Below, piece after piece: positions 15,300 to 24,039 of a stretch of DNA of 41,865 nt. The notes beneath the pieces were generated by a model, which worked only from the letters and a program-made list of their open reading frames with translations, did no database searches and was not told the DNA's origin. Made by a program: the position numbers and the translations under genes. Source of the DNA: Singulisphaera sp. GP187 (GTDB lineage: Bacteria; Planctomycetota; UBA1135; UBA2386); NCBI GenBank assembly GCA_945871815.1, contig CAMBXM010000013.1:1-41865 (forward strand). The letters run 5' to 3'. Numbering within the stretch: position 1 is the first letter of the stretch; the number at the start of each line of letters is the position of its first letter.

Positions 15300-16442
15300 A
15301 TGACACCAACTCCGACACATCCTGACGACGAACCCACACGGCAAGTAGGACCGTTGTCGTTCGCAGACGAAGTCAGCCTCATGCGCGCCATCATTTCGAC
15401 GGCCACCGAGGCCATCGTCTCGATGGAGGAGAACGGCCGCATCATCATGGCGAACCGCGCCGCCGAGTTGATGTTCGGGTTCGGCCCCGGCGAACTACTC
15501 GGCAAGGACGTCACCTTGCTGATGGCCCCCCCCTACGCGACCGAGCACGCCGGCTACGTACGCAACTACCTTGATACTGGCATCGCCAAGATCATCGGCA
15601 TCGGCCGCGAAGTGACGGCGCGGCGCAGAGACGGTTCGGCGTTCCCGATAGACCTCTCGGTCGGCGAAGGCTCGGTCGACCACCGCCGCCTCTTCGTCGC
15701 CATCATGCGCGACATATCCGAGCGCAAGCAATTGCAGGCAAAGCTCTCGCTCGCCGAACGCTTGGCCGCGATCGGCGAACTCGCCGCTGGCGTAGCCCAC
15801 GAGATCAACAACCCGATCAACACCGTGCTCAACTGCGCGCAGTTGATCCGCGACGGTGATGACGCCAAGGAGAACGCCGCCATCATTGCCGACGAAGGCG
15901 CACGCATCGCCAACATCGTGCGCGACCTGCTCGAGTTCGCGCGCAACGATCGGCTGGACCCGCAGCCAACGGATCTGGCCGACGTCGTCGATCGCACCGT
16001 GCGACTGGTGCGCGCGGCCTTCGCCCGCCAAGGCGTGCAAATCGACCTCGACATCGAAGCCGGCGTCCCGCCCGTTCCCGCCGACTGCTCACAGCTCCAG
16101 CAGGTGCTGCTCAACCTGCTCAACAATGCACGCGACGCGATCCTGACCCAGGCGGACGGCCCTCGGCGCATCATCCTAGGAGTGCTGCGCGACGGTGGCG
16201 GGGCATCGATTGTCGTACGCGACACCGGACCAGGTGTGCCGGCGCAACTCGGCGACCGGATCTTCGAGCCGTTCTTCACGACCAAGCGAGGCCGCGGCGG
16301 CACCGGCCTCGGTCTGTCGATCAGCAAGAGCCTCGTCGACAGCTTCGGCGGCGCGATCACCCTTCGTAGCTCGCCGGGCCAGGGCGCCGAGTTCCGCGTC
16401 TGGCTACCCCTGGGGCACGAGCGCGGTGGCAGCAGCACCTGA
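15300..16442 (+). CDS. FixL-like PAS-domain histidine kinase
   Basis: This 380-residue soluble kinase has one PAS domain (about 25-140) and a HisKA/HATPase core. The H-box is GVAHEINNPI with H167, the N-box LLNLLNNARDAI, the G-boxes VRDTGPGVP and GRGGTGLGLSIS. The PAS domain is close to the rhizobial FixL heme domain: LMAPPYATEHAGYVRNY places His83 at the heme ligand (B. japonicum H200) and KIIGIGR places Arg103 exactly 20 residues later, where FixL R220 contacts O2. Only the distal FixL H214 differs (Lys97). It therefore probably senses oxygen or another diatomic gas through heme, though non-heme PAS domains can keep this His. It is divergent from the receiver-kinase/LuxR pair, the likely partners. 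Confidence 0.88.
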   Translation: MTPTPTHPDDEPTRQVGPLSFADEVSLMRAIISTATEAIVSMEENGRIIMANRAAELMFGFGPGELLGKDVTLLMAPPYATEHAGYVRNYLDTGIAKIIGIGREVTARRRDGSAFPIDLSVGEGSVDHRRLFVAIMRDISERKQLQAKLSLAERLAAIGELAAGVAHEINNPINTVLNCAQLIRDGDDAKENAAIIADEGARIANIVRDLLEFARNDRLDPQPTDLADVVDRTVRLVRAAFARQGVQIDLDIEAGVPPVPADCSQLQQVLLNLLNNARDAILTQADGPRRIILGVLRDGGGASIVVRDTGPGVPAQLGDRIFEPFFTTKRGRGGTGLGLSISKSLVDSFGGAITLRSSPGQGAEFRVWLPLGHERGGSST

Positions 16443-16716
16443 CCAAGCCCCGTCGCAGTGGTATCGGAAGGGCAAGCGGCGAACGCACCGCGGATTTGCG
16501 AGACTCCACCGCCACAGCGCGGTGCACGCATCGACGGTCAGCACGGACAGCAGCCGCGGGCGCCTGGGAAGGACACTAGAAGCGACTCGGCGCCGGCCAT
16601 GACATGGGCCGTGCGACGCTCTACAGGCTGGATGCGGGACTGCCACTTTGGGCACCGGCCCAACTGCGCCGATGAAGGACTCCTCGCGGCAGAAGGTCCA
16701 CCGCAGGAGCCCATCG

Positions 16717-17958
16717 ATGAGCGCAATTCCAGTACGCAGCAGCCTCGTCAGTTCTCGCCATGCCATGGACCGTGCTCGCGAACGGGGCATGGCACTGATC
16801 TTCGCGCTGTTCTTCGCGATCATCGCCCTCGGGATCACCATGTCGGGTGCGATCTTTGTCCAGGCGCATCGGGACTCGACCAGCATTCACTTCGCGAGCA
16901 ATGGCCAAGCGATGGAGTTCGCGCGGTCAGGACTGATCGAAGCCATCGGCTGGTACCGCAAGCAGACGGCGCAGCCGGTGACCACGTTCTCGCCGCAACT
17001 CGACGCGGCCGCGACACCGCCGCTGCTCGACACGATCGACCCGGATATCGGCATCGCGCGCGAATTCGAGATCAGTGGCTCGCTCTGGGGCCGCTACGAA
17101 GTTTGGAAGGACTGGAGCGCTGACCCGGACGCGGAGCGCTTGGCCTTCCGCAATCAGGTCCGATGCATCGATATCTCCGATGAGCGCGGCAACCTCAGCC
17201 CTGGCTCCGTTTGGCGCATTCGCAGCGTCGGCTACGTCTTCCGTCGTCAGGACCCGACCCTGGCGTTTGATGCGACTCCAAACCGCGTCGTCGCCAAAGA
17301 AGTCGTCGAGACCGAGATCCGTCGTCTCGCACTGCAACCGCCCGGCCAAGCGGCCCTGTGCACGCGCACGGCCAGCACCTGCCGGATCTTCACGCGTGGA
17401 CGCATCTACGGCGGCAACACGGCGGCCGGCATCTATCACCAGATCAGCACGGGCAGTGTCACGGTCTCAGGCACTGGCGCCCTCGTCACCGGCGGCATTT
17501 CGCCGAATGCCACCTACGACGACAGCATGACCGCTGTCTTTGGGGTGTCGCTGACAGAACTGAAGGGCATGGCAGACTCGATTCTCGTCGACCCTGACGA
17601 GTTCCCGAGCCCGTTGCCGAAGGACGCAGTCGTGGTCGCGGACACCAACTTGATCTTCGATGCCGCCCGCCCGCTGAGCGGAACCGGAGTGGTCGTCGTC
17701 AATGGCAACGTGACCATCGAGCAATCGAGCTACTCCAGCTTCTCTGGCCTGCTCTACGTGAATGGCAACCTGAGTGTGCGCGAACCTTCGGAGCTCCAGG
17801 GCGCGATTGTCGTCACCGGCACCGTCACGGTTCAGGGAGCCAGCGACTACGCGACCGTCACGTTTGACGACGGCATCGTGAACCGCCTGCGCCAGACCCT
17901 CGGCACCTACCGTCAAGCGAGCGCCACGACGCGCCCCTACTGGGGCGATCAGCGCTGA
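16717..17958 (+). CDS. PilX-like minor pilin / pseudopilin
   Basis: This 413-residue protein has a short basic leader and one hydrophobic helix (about 24-48, starting RERGMALIFALFFAII), the pattern of PilX/GspK-type minor pilins in which the residue after Gly is Met/Ala and Glu5 is absent. The rest is a beta-rich extracytoplasmic domain; the C-terminal 150 residues contain parallel-beta-like repeats (VVVVNGNVTIE, LLYVNGNLSVRE, AIVVTGTVTVQG), as in bactofilin-like or DUF-type pilin tails. The start at 16717 has an AGGAG site seven bases upstream; a farther upstream start would add a low-complexity leader. It faces two other pilin-like genes across a decayed transposase gene. Confidence 0.75.
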   Translation: MSAIPVRSSLVSSRHAMDRARERGMALIFALFFAIIALGITMSGAIFVQAHRDSTSIHFASNGQAMEFARSGLIEAIGWYRKQTAQPVTTFSPQLDAAATPPLLDTIDPDIGIAREFEISGSLWGRYEVWKDWSADPDAERLAFRNQVRCIDISDERGNLSPGSVWRIRSVGYVFRRQDPTLAFDATPNRVVAKEVVETEIRRLALQPPGQAALCTRTASTCRIFTRGRIYGGNTAAGIYHQISTGSVTVSGTGALVTGGISPNATYDDSMTAVFGVSLTELKGMADSILVDPDEFPSPLPKDAVVVADTNLIFDAARPLSGTGVVVVNGNVTIEQSSYSSFSGLLYVNGNLSVREPSELQGAIVVTGTVTVQGASDYATVTFDDGIVNRLRQTLGTYRQASATTRPYWGDQR

Positions 17959-18774
17959 GTTGGGCGGTGGCGGGCTCGATCGCGACCGCGATCAACCCCC
18001 GGCGAGCGGCCAGGCCGCAGGTCAGGGCTCTTGCCGTGGCCGCAGGGTGAGTTCGCACCAGCCTGCTGCGCGGCCCGCGCAGGCGCACGTATCCCCCCTC
18101 CTGTGCAGCCGGTAGCGCTCCAGTGCTGGTCCAAGCTGTGGTGGTCGAGGCGCTGTTGGTGGAGGTGCAGCGCACCGCGACACGCGCGCCCTTGACTCCG
18201 AGAGCAAACGGCACGGTCGGTGGCGAAATAGGGCCTTCCAGGAGCATCTCTTGCGACCCGGCCAGAGGCACACTCCGCTGCGCCGAGACCGCGTTGCAGC
18301 CTGCGGCGAAGCTCGCCCCCACCAGGCCAGACGAGTGCGCCGCGGCCGTGGCATGGCACAGCCGGCCGTGAGTCCGCCCCGCTGCGGGTCGTCGGATAAG
18401 CAGCCCACGCCGCAGACTCGCAGGATTGCACCCAGGCCGCACGCTGCTCCTCGCACACGCCACCACGGGGCACGCATCAGACCGGCATGCTCGAGAACGC
18501 AGGCGCAGGCGCGGCGTCAGCTACGTTTCCTGGCGACCATCGAGGCACCCGTACGCTCCCTGCGCTCCCCATGCCTTGGCACGAAGTGACCCAGCTCGGA
18601 CACCGTCGACGAGTCCGCGAGTCCTTGGCTCCGCTTGGCGGTTGTCGCGGCCTGGCGCACGTCGTGCCCCCAGCGGGCTGCACACAATCCGGTTGGCGAG
18701 TGCTAGTGGGTGGACTTGGAAGTCTGCGACCTCTGTCGAAGGGTCCGCTGTTCGCGCGGGGAGTTTGCGTCTTC
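17959..18774. other. Non-coding or decayed region after the PilX-like gene
   Basis: I find no recognisable gene in these 816 bases. A small hairpin GATCGC-GACC-GCGATC lies at 17978-17993, 20 bases after the pilin stop, and may help termination. A minus-strand frame of 202 codons (17858-18466) overlaps the pilin 3' end and gives a Ser/Thr/Ala/Arg-rich product with no family signature; it may be chance or an eroded gene. The neighbouring transposase remnant suggests the whole stretch derives from an old insertion. Confidence 0.45.
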
Positions 18775-19053
18775 TCAGTAGCGGCGCAGACTGTCGAGGA
18801 TCGCGGCAGCGGACTTGGTCCACACGAGGGGAATGGGATCGCTGCTGTAAGCGTCGAGGAAGTCTCGCACGCAGGTCTCCAGTGAGCCGACGCTGCGGTG
18901 CACGCCTCGCCGAGAGACGTGCCTCTCTACCATCGCGAAGAACGACTCGACGAGGCTGAGCCACGAGAGCCAAGGGCAAGGACGGGACTCTGGGGACTCT
19001 GCGGCGAGTTCGAAGCACGGCGTTCGGCGATCGGGGCCGCCACATGCAACGCC
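18775..19053 (-). pseudogene. IS630-family transposase, C-terminal remnant
   Basis: Read on the minus strand, the frame closing with TGA at 18777-18775 encodes SWLSLVESFFAMVERHVSR, then RGVHRSVGSLETCVRDFL, then PLVWTKSAAAIL. This is the C-terminal block of IS630/Tc1-mariner-type transposases (SWLNxVExxF with the catalytic Glu, then RG-F-SV-L and PF-W). The frame is closed upstream by a stop at 19056-19054, has no start codon, and the N-terminal helix-turn-helix and first Asp regions are not found in any frame up to the pilin gene. It is therefore a truncated, inactive copy. No terminal inverted repeats or target duplication could be identified by eye. The recognisable part covers about 18775-18966. 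Confidence 0.75.
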
Positions 19054-19261
19054 TCAAAGCGCCGATCCAAGAGTCCATTGCGATGGGCCTCCGGCTCGGA
19101 CGTCACCAAGACCGACTCGACCAACCGACGCGCCGCACGGTGTAGGGGCGCGGTGGAAAGCCCGCGGCACCACGGTCAAGCATGGCTCGCATTCTGTGCA
19201 TCGGCTGCGCGAGCGCGAGCGCGATCCAGTCGGCTTGCAGAACTCCGGCCGCACAGCCGCA

Positions 19262-19283
19262 GCGCACGGCTCGGACCGTGCGC
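19262..19283 (-). terminator. Hairpin after the PilW-like gene
   Basis: GCGCACGG (19262-19269) and CCGTGCGC (19276-19283) form a perfect 8-bp stem with a 6-base loop, 22 bases downstream of the minus-strand pilin stop at 19306. It probably ends the two-gene pilin operon. No T tract follows. Confidence 0.5.
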
Positions 19284-19305
19284 GGATCTGGAACCAGCGG
19301 CCGTC

Positions 19306-20334
19306 TCAGCGATCGTGAGCCGTGATGATCGTCTGCATCTGGCTCCATGCTGGCTGTCCCTTGCGGGCCGTATCCACCAAGACCAGATGCAGCAGCATCT
19401 GCCTCGCTGCCGTCGGACCGATCACTTGGAACTCCAGTCCGTGCGGGAAGCCATTGGCGTCGTCACGCACTGCGAAACGAGAAATCCCCGGAGCTGTCAC
19501 ATCGAAGTTCGATGCCACGGAGGCGCGACGGAAGGCAAGCAGACGAGCAACGCCATCAGCGCTCGGCAGGATCTGCCAGGGGTCTGGGCGGCCAGTCGCC
19601 GGGAGGACGTCATCGCTCAGGCTACCGTCGTTGTCGTCGATCTGTCGCAAGGTGCCGACCGCATCCGGCTCGCCGGCTCGGAGCCATACCACCTGGACCG
19701 GGTCACGAGCTCGGCCTTCGGCATCTGGAGTACTGTCGTGAAGGTGCAAGAGCAGTTCGGCACGATCAATCGGATCCGTGATGTTGTTGATGGCGTCGCC
19801 ATCAGCAAGCGGCTCGCTGACGAAATGAACGAGGTCAAGACCGCCGCGTACGTTGGGCCCAGGGCCGCCGTCCGCTGGTGACATGTAGTAGTGCACCATT
19901 CGATACACATCGACGAGATAGTCCTTCCCGGAGATGCAGCGATAGCGGTCACGCCAGGCCAAGTAGGCGAACAGAATCGTGTTGCCGGTGATCTCGTCGC
20001 CCAGAGTGTCCTGCCGGAACGGTCCGTCCTGATCGATCGTCGGCAATCGACGAACTCCAGCCGGCGTTGGCGCCGCCCCCAAATCCAGGATCCCCATCAT
20101 TGCACGGCCTGACGTGTCATTGCCGAAGACGCGCGCCGAGGACACCATCTGGAGTCGGATATCATCCGCCACCTCCTGTGCCACTTCCGTCATCTTGCTG
20201 ATCCGGCGACCCAGGTCTTGAGCATCCGAACCCGTGATCGCAAGAGAACTCACGACCACCACCAAGACCATGAAGATGGCCGCGGAGATGATCACCTCGA
20301 CCAAACTGAAACCCTTCTGTGTGTTGCGAGTCAT
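19306..20334 (-). CDS. PilW-like prepilin with N-terminal methylation motif
   Basis: This 342-residue protein has a textbook type IV prepilin leader: basic MTRNTQKG followed by FSLVEVIISAAIF, with peptidase cleavage after Gly8 and Glu at mature position 5. The hydrophobic helix runs to about residue 30; the remainder is a globular extracytoplasmic domain that I cannot assign. The start is taken at ATG 20334 because AGGTGG (20345-20340) lies five bases upstream; a GTG three codons earlier would overlap that ribosome site. It follows the giant pseudopilin by 14 bases on the same strand, so they form an operon. PilW-type proteins prime pilus assembly; the exact role here is inferred. Confidence 0.85.
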   Translation of the reverse strand: MTRNTQKGFSLVEVIISAAIFMVLVVVVSSLAITGSDAQDLGRRISKMTEVAQEVADDIRLQMVSSARVFGNDTSGRAMMGILDLGAAPTPAGVRRLPTIDQDGPFRQDTLGDEITGNTILFAYLAWRDRYRCISGKDYLVDVYRMVHYYMSPADGGPGPNVRGGLDLVHFVSEPLADGDAINNITDPIDRAELLLHLHDSTPDAEGRARDPVQVVWLRAGEPDAVGTLRQIDDNDGSLSDDVLPATGRPDPWQILPSADGVARLLAFRRASVASNFDVTAPGISRFAVRDDANGFPHGLEFQVIGPTAARQMLLHLVLVDTARKGQPAWSQMQTIITAHDR

Positions 20335-20348
20335 GATAGCCACCTGGA

Positions 20349-23300
20349 TCAGCGTTGCAGGAACAGTCGGGTCTTGTGGTACGAGAAGTGGATCGGAGCG
20401 CCTTGTCGGAAGCAGTCGACGCGCAACTGGTAGCTACCCTGCGGGAACTGCGCCGACGGCACATTCCACGTGAACGTCTCCGCACCGGGGCCAGTATCCG
20501 CGGCCAGCATCGCCGGGTCGGTCGGACGCGTACCCGGGTTGGCCGGCGAGCCGTCGCGGATGTGGCGCCACGTGACGCCGTTGTCGTTCGAGTAGGTGAG
20601 CACATACTCCAGTTCCGCTTCGCTCTCGGCCACGCCACCCGCTGCCGTGTACGGCAACCCGTCCCAACGACGCCATGACGTCTCGAACGCAATGTCGATG
20701 TCGATGGGATCCACCAACTCCGAGATGTCGGTCGGCTCCAGGATCTCGACCCGTACCGGCTGCTGGATGCGATGCGCAAGGCTCGGGTTACCGGCCTCGA
20801 AGAAGGAGTGCACGAGCGAGAGCACCGAGTACTTGGCAATGAAGTTGGAGCCCGACTCGACCGTGCGGTCGATGCCGTTGACCACGACATAGGCCGAGTT
20901 CTGCGCTGCGGGATCCGACATGCGGACCAAGCCCGACCCGACATTGCCGTTCGGGTGGTTGTAGTAGGTCCGCAACAACTGCGTCGTGTAGCGGCCTGTG
21001 CTGTACGGCGAGAAGTTCCACTCCGAGCCGACGGTACCGCTCGTGTTGGTCGCAATGCCGAACGGACGGCTGATCGGTGCAGTCGTCGGCATGTTGAAGT
21101 TGTAGTTGTCCGCGATCTCGGTTCCCGAGACCGTCAACGTTCCCGTGCCAGCCGCGTACTGATGGTGGAAAGTCGACGCCGCAGTTCCCGTGTTGAAGAA
21201 CGAGGTGCACCCCTCGTCCTGCATGCGCTGGTGCGAGTTCACCATGCGCGTTCCCCATGCCGAGCGGGCACTGCCCGAGTTCACGAGCAACGCCTGTTGG
21301 TGACGGAACGCCGTCGCTCCTGCACCAGCGCTCAGGTTTCCGCGCGGGTTGCCATTGGCATCCAAGGCAAACCAAGCAGCAGCCGAAGCATCCGGGTAGA
21401 GATCGCCAAGCCACGGCATCGACCACCAGTAGGTGGGGAGCAACGCGTTCGAACGCACCAAGGTACGCTGGCCCGTGATGTTGTTGACGAAGCCCGCGGC
21501 AGCCGGCGCACCGAACGGAGTCTGATTGACCGGAATCGAACTCGGGTAGCCGTTCGCGGCGTCGTAGCCAATCTCGTTGCCGATGCCGAGGTAGTAGTAC
21601 GAGAACCCCGTGAGCGTGGTGTAGACGCAGCGGCTCTGGACCAGACCCTGGCGCAAGGAATTGAGCTGGCGCGGCACGTCGCTCTGAATGGCTCCACGCC
21701 ACAGGTTGGCGAGGCGCGGCGCCGAGAGGTTCGGGAAGTCCGGTCGCGCGTCCGTGGTGTTGTTCAGCGCGTCGAAGTACCAGTTGTAGCCGTCGACGAA
21801 GTCCGGAACCGGCGCCGGGTGATCGGGGTCACCAGCGACGGAGGCACGCATCAGGTCTCGATACGGGCAGTGGCGGGGATCGCCAAGGAACTGCGACCGC
21901 TCCGAAACCGGCACGTCCGTCGGGCTGTCGCACCACCAAGTGTAGGTAGTCGTCAGGTTCTCTGGCGCGGTCCGAACCGCGATTGGCCACATGCGACCAG
22001 CGGTCTCGGCCTCGGCGCCGGTCCAGATGCGCGTGCTCACAGCGAGCACCACGTCTGCCGCCGGGTTGATGCTGTCGCCAGCCGCCGTGATGAAGCGACG
22101 ATCCGCAAACACGCTCGACGGCACCGCCAGCGTCCAGCGCGCCGAGTTCTTGGCCCGTGAACCCACGGGGGCACTGAAGAGGTCGTAGTCGAAGTCGCGA
22201 CGCGGTGAGCACGGACTCGGCACGTAGGCGAGGCCATAGAGCAGCGAGCGCCGATCGTTGGTGAGGCCACGACCAGCGACGGACGGCGCCACGCACGGCG
22301 TGTTGTAGAGCATGACCCGCGTGAACGGGACGTCCCCATTGCTCGGCTTGACGAGACGCGCCGAGTAGTACATCTCCCCGAGGACGAGGGTCCGGTCGCC
22401 TTCCACCTTCGCGGCGGCAAAGGGGAAGTAGGAGCTATCGCCGTTCACGGGAACGCCGCCACGGAGATTCTGCAACTGGACGTCGGCACGGAGCTCTGGC
22501 TCCGGCGTCGTGTCATCGGTCAGATCCAGACCGGTGACGTCCATGGCGATCGCTGGCACCGTCTGCCAGCTCGGCGCCACGTTCGACGTGTAGGCATAGA
22601 CACGAAAGCGGGCCGGATCGCCGCCACCGGCATCGCGCCGCGTGCGGATCTGCTCGCTGTGGGTCACGACTCGAACTTCCGGGGCGCGGATCGGATCGCG
22701 TGCCGCATCCGAGTAGTTACGCATTGCCGGCATCGGCAGCAACTCGCCGTGCAGGTTGATCACCAGCGCGTTGCGGTACTTCTCGGGCGTCGCCGAGAGG
22801 TCGTCGAGGAACATGCGCAGAGTCGGCTCCTTCGACATGTCGTCGAGCGCTGGCGGCGGTAGACGGCCCGCGGCGCGCGCATCGGCAATCAGAGTTTCTC
22901 GCGCTTCGATGGCCTGCACGCGTGCCGTCCACAAGCCAAGCTCTTCTGGCTGGCGCATGGCGTGGTTGAAGTAGTCCGCCAACGAGTACGGCAGCGGATT
23001 GGTGTCCGGGTCAAAGCCGTTGCGTTCGACGCCATCCTGCGAGATGCGCCCCTTGATGTTCGAGGGCACGTAGTAGTAGGTCGACGCCGAACCGGCTGGC
23101 ATCCGACCCGGGTAGTAGTAGACGTCCGGAATCGGCTGCAGACTGTCGACCGCGTCGTTGATGAACGGGCGATAGGTCTGGTTGCGGCCAAAGCTCGACT
23201 TGGTGATCCAGTGCGTCCGCACCTCGAGACCGGGGTTGCGCGTCTCCAGATCCGTGATCGTCGACTCCACGAACGGGCGGATCGAGTCCATGAAGACCCA

Positions 23301-23921
23301 CCAGCCTGGGATGTTCTCGACCGCGAGCAGATACAGGTCGAACACCTGAGTGGTCGGAAAGGCCGCGCCGGGGGCGTTGACCAAAGCCGACAAGTTCGCC
23401 GCCTCGCGCTCGATACCAGCGCCGTCGCGGTGGAACACGCGCACGGTCACGTAGCGCACGTTGCGGTTATCGATGCCAGGCAGCGGTTGAACGCTGATTC
23501 GACGGGTCCAGACCCACTCGCCAGAGCGTTCGTAGTTCCCCGAAAGGACGTGGTCCGGCAGCACGAGATTGCCGGTGTCGTCCTCGGCGATCGTCAACGT
23601 CGGTCGACTGACAGAACCGTCGTCGAGCGCGTCGATGTCATCGGGTTCACGGCTGGTGCCACGATCACGATGGCTCTGGATCTCGGCCAGGATGGCCTGC
23701 GCCTTGCCAAAGCCGAACAAGCGGTCGCGCTCACCAAGAGTGCTCTGCAAGTTGATGGTCAGATGGCTGACCATCACGACGGCAACAGTGGCCATCACCA
23801 ACAGGCCGAGCAGGACCTCGGGCAGTGACAGGCCGCGCTGCTCTGCGCGCACGGGTGCAGGAGACCGGTGCGGACGAGCGGCGAGGAGTGCTGTCGCGAG
23901 AGGAAGTCGTTGGTGGATCAT
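20349..23921 (-). CDS. Giant pseudopilin-like protein (1190 residues)
   Basis: The N-terminus has a 30-residue leader ending in RG, then LSLPEVLLGLLVMATVAVVM: a class III-like signal with cleavage after Gly30, Glu at mature +5 and one hydrophobic helix, as in PilV/GspI-type prepilins. Such proteins are normally 120-250 residues; this one is 1190. The long extracytoplasmic part is rich in Tyr, Asn, Trp, Thr and Pro (for example VYYYPG and STYYYVP) and contains several Cys (such as RCVYTT, DEGCTSF, VDCFRQG) that could form disulfides. The last 120 residues look like an Ig/FnIII-type beta domain (YVLTYSNDNGVTWRHI, GSYQLRVDCF). ATG 23921 follows an AGGAG site. It is probably a pilus-tip adhesin or sensor; that is inference. 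Confidence 0.78.
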   Translation of the reverse strand: MIHQRLPLATALLAARPHRSPAPVRAEQRGLSLPEVLLGLLVMATVAVVMVSHLTINLQSTLGERDRLFGFGKAQAILAEIQSHRDRGTSREPDDIDALDDGSVSRPTLTIAEDDTGNLVLPDHVLSGNYERSGEWVWTRRISVQPLPGIDNRNVRYVTVRVFHRDGAGIEREAANLSALVNAPGAAFPTTQVFDLYLLAVENIPGWWVFMDSIRPFVESTITDLETRNPGLEVRTHWITKSSFGRNQTYRPFINDAVDSLQPIPDVYYYPGRMPAGSASTYYYVPSNIKGRISQDGVERNGFDPDTNPLPYSLADYFNHAMRQPEELGLWTARVQAIEARETLIADARAAGRLPPPALDDMSKEPTLRMFLDDLSATPEKYRNALVINLHGELLPMPAMRNYSDAARDPIRAPEVRVVTHSEQIRTRRDAGGGDPARFRVYAYTSNVAPSWQTVPAIAMDVTGLDLTDDTTPEPELRADVQLQNLRGGVPVNGDSSYFPFAAAKVEGDRTLVLGEMYYSARLVKPSNGDVPFTRVMLYNTPCVAPSVAGRGLTNDRRSLLYGLAYVPSPCSPRRDFDYDLFSAPVGSRAKNSARWTLAVPSSVFADRRFITAAGDSINPAADVVLAVSTRIWTGAEAETAGRMWPIAVRTAPENLTTTYTWWCDSPTDVPVSERSQFLGDPRHCPYRDLMRASVAGDPDHPAPVPDFVDGYNWYFDALNNTTDARPDFPNLSAPRLANLWRGAIQSDVPRQLNSLRQGLVQSRCVYTTLTGFSYYYLGIGNEIGYDAANGYPSSIPVNQTPFGAPAAAGFVNNITGQRTLVRSNALLPTYWWSMPWLGDLYPDASAAAWFALDANGNPRGNLSAGAGATAFRHQQALLVNSGSARSAWGTRMVNSHQRMQDEGCTSFFNTGTAASTFHHQYAAGTGTLTVSGTEIADNYNFNMPTTAPISRPFGIATNTSGTVGSEWNFSPYSTGRYTTQLLRTYYNHPNGNVGSGLVRMSDPAAQNSAYVVVNGIDRTVESGSNFIAKYSVLSLVHSFFEAGNPSLAHRIQQPVRVEILEPTDISELVDPIDIDIAFETSWRRWDGLPYTAAGGVAESEAELEYVLTYSNDNGVTWRHIRDGSPANPGTRPTDPAMLAADTGPGAETFTWNVPSAQFPQGSYQLRVDCFRQGAPIHFSYHKTRLFLQR

Positions 23922-24039
23922 GGCTGCCTGCGCTCCTGCGGATGACAAGAGACCGTGTCGCTTGTCGACGCGCGGCGGTGGTGCAGTGAAACTGCAGGCG
24001 CGGAGAAGTCGCAGATCGAGAACGACCCACTGTCGAGGA

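Noticed and set aside
17858-18466. Minus-strand frame of 202 codons after the PilX-like gene
   Set aside because: It overlaps the 3' end of the pilin gene, has no recognisable motif, and its composition is biased; it may be an eroded gene but cannot be supported.
18487-18885. Plus-strand frame of 132 codons overlapping the transposase remnant
   Set aside because: It is antisense to the recognisable transposase C-terminus and has no family signature.
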